The notes beneath the pieces were generated by a model. That model searched no databases. It saw only the letters and a list, made by a program, of their open reading frames with translations, and had not been told where the DNA came from. A program made the translations under genes and the position numbers. A DNA stretch of 64,000 nt. It comes from Corinectria fuckeliana. Lineage: Eukaryota; Ascomycota; Sordariomycetes; Hypocreales; Nectriaceae. How positions within the stretch are numbered: the stretch's first letter is position 1; every line of letters begins with the position of its first letter. Positions 59,201-64,000 of this stretch are shown piece after piece. Location: positions 52,018 through 116,017 of the forward strand of contig WPDH01000173.1 of the NCBI GenBank assembly GCA_019137255.1, given 5' to 3'.

Positions 59201-62200
59201 ACTTATACACCCAACAACTAACACGGTGATCTCGTTGCTTTTGTTGCAGCACCCACCGTGCAGCCATCTGCAATGTGACCCTGCCCCTTTCTGGAAGCCT
59301 TCCATCGGCCGTCGATGAGACCCCTTACAGAGTTCAGGGTAGGATACGTTGGCATGCAGATAAGCGACGGAGATGGCCGCAGCGTTAACTCGTATCCCCC
59401 TTTCGTCATCAGCGAGAGACCAAGACACACACTCACTCCGTACGGTGCAATACTTTTCTAATCTGCGTTGCTAGAAAGCCAATGGAACAACACGGACGAA
59501 AGGGCTGGCAGGAGGGCTTATCACCAACTGAGCAGGCAGTAAATTCATGGCAATGGCATCATCCGACAGTCATACTCTCCGTTTGCCGCATCACTCTCTT
59601 CAGCCCTGACAAGCTAGCCGTCCGACGACTCCGCGCTGCCCGGGCATATGTAGTCAAACTACTCCGTAATTCCCAGCTGGATGGAGCTGTCACCAATGTG
59701 AAATAGCTCAACATCGGATGCATATGCAAAAGCAAAGAGTAAATAGCCGGCCCTGGTTACCCGAACTCCCCTGTCCAGAAACCGCCCCCCCGGTTGCATG
59801 CTTCGCATTCTTGCGTTCTCCAAGGCGTTTCACAGCTGCGACTTGTCGTTCCAGGGTTGACGCAATGTCCCAGGGCTGACCTCAACGGTGGGTTTAGGGG
59901 GCTCGCCGCCCCGGGCATGTTCCCAAGTAGTCTCGTCTGACCCACGACGCGCTGCCGATCCTCCTATTCTTTGGCGCCGCACCCGCGTCTGGTTGTCGGC
60001 TGAAACAGGTCCTTGAATGAGCAGCAGTTGATGCTGGCACTTTTTTGAAACCGGAGATGTGCGTCCCTTTCGGCGGTGGTTCGTTGCATTCCTCCAATGA
60101 TTTTGTCTGTCCCGGGGCTTGAGGCTTGAGGTTCAACATGTGCCAGCTCACATCATCATGTCGTTCTAGCCCGACTTATCAACTAAGGCAATGTACCTCT
60201 ACCCGCTCCTCCGGGACTCCCGTGCAGGGTCCATGCTCGACAATCGCCAGCCCGTTGGTTCTGGTTTTGATTGTTATTAAAAGAGGATCCTTGAATACCT
60301 TAATATGTACTTCGTACTGACATAGTATGCCGGTCTTCAAGGGCTCAGCTCACCATGAACTTAGATACCCTTACACCCTTGTAACCAATCAGGCTTCTTG
60401 GACGCTCACCATTGCTGGAATCATTCTAGAAACAATCATAGTAAATCTAAGCTAGACATCACGGCAAGCCTCATTGACGCCTCTCGGACGATGCCACCGG
60501 ACCAGCACCAGAAAATTTGACAAGATGGCAATATGAGTCTCCTCGGCGCACAGAAGCCCCAGCATAACTTGTCGGTTTGGCTTGCTCTTGGCTTTGTTTG
60601 ATCCGTCTCTTCACCTGACAGCCTGAGAGACACCCAAAACCTGTTGACAGCGTTGTCCAGGTGGGGTCCTTTAATGCCATGAGACGATTTCGTGAGACGA
60701 GACTATCAAGTGCGGCTGGCCAGATGTTCGCTAGCATGGACGTTGTTCCCCCATGTTCAGCGCAAGTAGTAGCCTGCTTCTACGCTCTCAGTGTGCAGAT
60801 ATTGTCGGCCCGTGGGTTGAAGCCATTGGCTGCACTGGCCCTCTGCCGGCCCAAGGTGTGAGATGTTGGCCTCATTCTCGGGTGTTTCCAGCCAACACGG
60901 CTGGCTGTGCCAATGACTGGGCTGATGTGTTTTGGTTGCATCTTCTCCTGGCTGCGCTTTGACTCCTCGGCAGGCGAAGCAAAACCCCGGAAACCACTTA
61001 CAATGCGACGGCTGGGCGCCACCAATAGTGAAGCTTGCACTTTCTCTGAAGGGGATCTTCGTCTTTGGAGAAGGTACTGTCTCTAGCTGCTGCACGGATC
61101 CGTTGAGACGCAGCTCGCCGGCTCCCCGATGTGAATGAATCATCCTCCCACCCATCGTGAGCCAGCAGCCCACAAGCCTTGGTCGGCCAGAGCACCAACA
61201 GACGGCTGGTGATCTCCCCCCCTTTTCTTCTGCACGACTCGGAAAGGCCGCGGCAGAGGCGGATCTCGCAGTATTGAGCCCAGGCATACAGAGGTACAGA
61301 CCTGTAATCCATCACAGACCAGTCAAGCGACCGATGGCACCGGCACCGCCCGCATACCAGCTCGATGCATACGAGACACGGCGATAAGCTATGTCTCTCA
61401 AGTTATGTCTCTCGTGTCGATCCGGCTTGGAACCCCCATTGGAATCTGTCCTGATCTTGCCTGCTCCTAGGGGCTCACTGGTTTCAGGGCAAGGTTGGGC
61501 CACGGTGAGCGAGGTGATGCTTAGGGTAGGCTCTGTTGCTGAAGCTGTAAGATAAACGATGGCTTAGACTAGACGCCCAGACTGTAGTTTAAACAGAAAC
61601 TTTTGTAATCGATACCACTGCATTGGCATATGCCGATAACTTAACGAGAGGAATAATTATTGAGTGGCAGTATCAACGATAGCTATGTGTTGTTTCCTAC
61701 TGGGCACAAATTTATACGTTAACCATACTTTTGGCAATCTTTCCCGAGGAGTGAGAGCTAGATTTCTGGCATAGCACTACACATGTTAGCTTCTCAAGTG
61801 TATATCGCTTATTTATACTAAGCCGAAGAATACTGAAAGGAAGGTAGGAGACGGACGATGGATAGGAGGAAGTTTGTATAGAAAATGGCGGGACTAGGAA
61901 GGTGTTGGTATCTAGACACATGGAGAGGACGACGATTTTTCCGAAGAGAGACATCTGGGTATCCAAACAAAGGGACAATTGCTGATGGGGTAGGAGCTGA
62001 GCATAATGACCGCGAGGTACTTGTTGGCGCGATCAGCTCACGTAGTCCCGTTCATAGCAGAGTCACTATTGGTCTATGAGAAATGAGTATTGCGCCTGAA
62101 CGTATGATCTTCCTCACTGCTGCCCCAGGGATGAAGAGCGAGCTGGCGCTGGAAGACACCCCGAGGAGAGTCAATTCTCAGCAGTCAATCGTAGCCCCAT

Positions 62201-62632
62201 CTACGGCCCAATAGTCGGACCTCTGTGAACGCTGCCAAGTCGTGTGCTCGCCTTCGCACTTGCTTACCAAACATCCCAGTGTCTATAGATCTGCAGTGAA
62301 GAACTGCTTTTAACATGCAATACCCCTGCCGTTACCCTTCAGGATGTTATGACGCTGGTGGTGTTGTCAGGGACGTCGGAGGACTGGCGTGAGATGGCGA
62401 GGAGATGTACGAACTGAGGAGAAAACTTACGAGACACAGTTGGCGAACAGACTCGACATGGCTCGCAACAAACTCTGTCATCAAGTTCTAATCGAATAGA
62501 GAGATGCGACCAAGCCCGTTGCCTTAAACATGCATGAAAAGTTTACCGCCGCCGCTACTTAGAACTCCCAGACGCCGAATCCATTGTATGCGTGTCCCCT
62601 TTTAATTCCCCGTATCCCCGAAGGCTACTCGC

Positions 62633-63301
62633 TTATGCATACATCATGTCGGGGTCATCTTCCTCGCCGTCATCGTCTTCGACTACGGGCACATCCTTCT
62701 TGCGGCCCATCTCCTCGCGACACATGGGACAGGTGCCCTTGCTGCGCAGCCACGGCCCCACGCACTCGAGGTCAAACTGGTGGCGGCCCTTGCACGGCAG
62801 CTCGACGACGAGGCAGTACTCATCCTCGAGGTAGGGCACCTTGCAGATGGCGCAGTCGTCGTCGGCGGCGAGCTTCTTGCGGTTGACGCGGTCGAGGGCG
62901 TCGACGAACTCCTGGGTGACGCCGCGCAGGCGGGTGGGCGGGTCGTGGATGTCGTGCTCGAGCGCGGCGATGAGGCCCTCGAGGAACTCGCGGTTGTCCT
63001 CGCTGGGCGCGGTGGTGTGCAGCGTCTGCAGCTGGTCCTGCAGCAGGCGGAAGAGCGCGGCCGTGTCGACGGGCGTGGGCGTGGCGTGCGGGTTGTGCTG
63101 GGGGGTCTGGTCGCCCGAGGGCTCGCTCAGCTGGTTGAGGAGGGAGAAGAACGAGGCCATGTCGACGCGGCGGCCGGAGCGGCGGGGCTCGGAGAACTTG
63201 ACGTTGTGCTCGACTGGAGAGGAGGACGTGTTAGACGTCGGACATGAATAGGATAGAGGGCGGAGGGGTTAGTTTCGCTGACCTTCGTATTGGGTCGCCA
63301 T
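62633..63301 (-). CDS. RING-type E3 ubiquitin ligase candidate
   Basis: 199 residues from exons 63283-63301 and 62633-63213. The first exon codes only MATQYE plus one base; the join gives EVEHNVKFSEPRRSGRRVDM. Helical middle region, then a C-terminal RING (about residues 140-190): CAICKVPYLEDEYCLVVELPC, with HQFDLECVGPWLRSKGTCPMC. Order of ligands is C-x2-C, C, H, D, C, C-x2-C: the usual second His is an Asp (FDLEC), and the C3-to-H spacing is three residues, so this is an atypical RING-H2. The tail is acidic (EDDDGEEDDPD). No transmembrane segment, so soluble. Substrate unknown. Confidence 0.87.
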
Positions 63302-63529
63302 TGTGACGTGCGTTTTGCGGCTGGCAGTGGTTGAAGAGGCGGGTATCGGGATTCGAGGCGAGAGAAGGCGTCGAGATTGGGGAGGAGAAGGGAAGTCGGC
63401 GAGCTTGCGTGTCGCGAGGTGTTGAAGATGGTGGATGCCCCGCTAGGCAGAGAGGTGAGACGTTATCATCACGTACTTCGTACTAAGTCCCCCCCCCCAC
63501 TTATGGACCGCCCCCCCTTCTAGACCACC
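63302..63529. other. RING gene promoter and boundary to AT block
   Basis: Normal-composition DNA with a copy of GTACTTCGTAC (63473-63483) and two C-runs (about 63490 and 63511) just before the composition changes. Confidence 0.5.
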
Positions 63530-64000
63530 TTTTTCACCAAAATGTATATATTTAAAGATTTAATAATAAATTAAGCTATTTATAAGATAACTTTATAATT
63601 TAAAACTAACTAAAACTTTAAATAATCTTATATAAAAAAAAATATAAAATTAGATTTTATAGCTTTTTTAGCTCTTAAATAAATACTTAAGTAAGTATTA
63701 AGATTTTACATATAATTTCTTAAGTAACTTAAAAGTTAGTTTTTAAAGTAATAAGAAAGGAAATTTAATATTAGAAAAATATTTTTAGCTTTTAAGAATA
63801 AATATAATACTAAAAAAAAATCCTAATAAATCCTTTTCTTATTATTATAAGTTATATTTAGAAAAAAGCTAAATTCTATTTTCTAAAGAATTATTTTAAA
63901 GATATTCTTTAATAACTTTTTAATTATAAAGATTATCTTTAAAAGAAAACTATTTTTATAATACTAGATTTTAGTGTAAAATTATAAGATTTTTAAAAGA
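63530..64000. repeat. RIP-like AT-rich block (window end)
   Basis: From about 63530 the DNA is overwhelmingly A/T. In 63541-64000 I find no CpG, one CpA and two TpG, while TpA is abundant. Loss of CpA and TpG with gain of TpA on both strands is the signature of repeat-induced point mutation, so this is probably the edge of an inactivated transposon or an AT-isochore that continues beyond the window. No ORF or repeat family can be identified. Confidence 0.75.

Larger units (their letters stand above)
55268..62632. other. 7.4 kb gene-poor region
   Basis: No ORF here carries a recognisable domain, and none can be extended by splicing into one that I recognise. The left 1 kb is the CT-rich leader and promoter of the kinase. 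It contains GTAG and GATG microsatellites (56106-56150), a 9-bp tandem repeat (56250-56276), and two exact copies of the dispersed word (55421, 60308). Base composition is ordinary; it is not RIP-like. It may contain non-coding RNA or decayed genes that I cannot see. Confidence 0.5.

Noticed and set aside
60757..61287. 176-codon frame in the gene-poor region
   Set aside because: Composition looks random, no domain or signal peptide, no good splice extension.
1..64000. tRNA, rRNA or CRISPR arrays
   Set aside because: I saw no sequence with a clear tRNA B-box and matching stems, no rRNA, and no regularly spaced repeats; a tRNAscan run would settle the tRNA question.

Overview
The window is nuclear DNA from a filamentous ascomycete (Pezizomycotina), most likely a Sordariomycete. 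The evidence is: introns of about 45-70 nt with GT..CTAAC..AG signals; a QDE-2-type Argonaute with an RGG-rich N terminus; a 71-residue GRG-1/CCG-1 protein; an AP-1/Yap1-type bZIP factor; and a final 0.46 kb that is extremely AT-rich with no CpG and almost no CpA, as RIP (repeat-induced point mutation) leaves behind. I cannot fix the genus from sequence alone. Gene models below were built by hand: each join was checked for splice signals, reading phase and protein continuity, but none is confirmed by transcripts.

Layout. 0-5 kb: the 3' part of UTP14 (+), convergent with a vacuolar Ca2+/H+ exchanger (-). 5-8.4 kb: no gene. 8.4-11.3 kb: a secreted GH81 endo-1,3-beta-glucanase (-). 12.8-15.8 kb: Stn1 telomere protein (-), a DNAJC9-like J protein (-) and a DRAP/cytidine-type deaminase (+). 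16.3-17.9 kb: three small cysteine-motif ORFs (-), one broken by an in-frame stop. 19.9-23.4 kb: Argonaute (+). 23.7-26.4 kb: an alpha/beta hydrolase (-), divergent from an orphan protein with a possible OB fold (+). 26.6-28.5 kb: a 14-helix drug transporter (-). 30.1-31.8 kb: a secreted GH43 exo-1,3-galactanase with a CBM35-like tail (-). 32.6-37.3 kb: TRAPPC11 (-), divergent from mitochondrial ribosomal protein mL41 (+). 37.6-43.4 kb: an HSL-type lipase/esterase (-), TSR2 (+) and a BSD-domain protein (-). 44-46.7 kb: an F-box-like protein (+), a 71-bp perfect-hairpin mobile element with a 9-bp target duplication, and GRG-1 (+). 49.5-55.3 kb: AP-1 (+), convergent with a YANK/STK32-type kinase (-). 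55.3-62.6 kb: a 7.4 kb gene-poor stretch. 62.6-63.3 kb: a RING protein (-). 63.5-64 kb: the RIP-like AT block.

Most genes are housekeeping and do not form one pathway. Themes that recur are ribosome biogenesis (UTP14, TSR2, mL41), secreted polysaccharide hydrolases (GH81, GH43), genome maintenance and defence (Stn1, Argonaute, RIP-like DNA) and stress or carbon signalling (AP-1, GRG-1, Ca2+ exchanger). I see no secondary-metabolite core enzyme and no CRISPR. The least explained items are the three CxCx4C ORFs, the hairpin element, the orphan protein at 25.4 kb, a stop-free intron in the AP-1 redox domain, and an 11-bp word scattered through the intergenic DNA.
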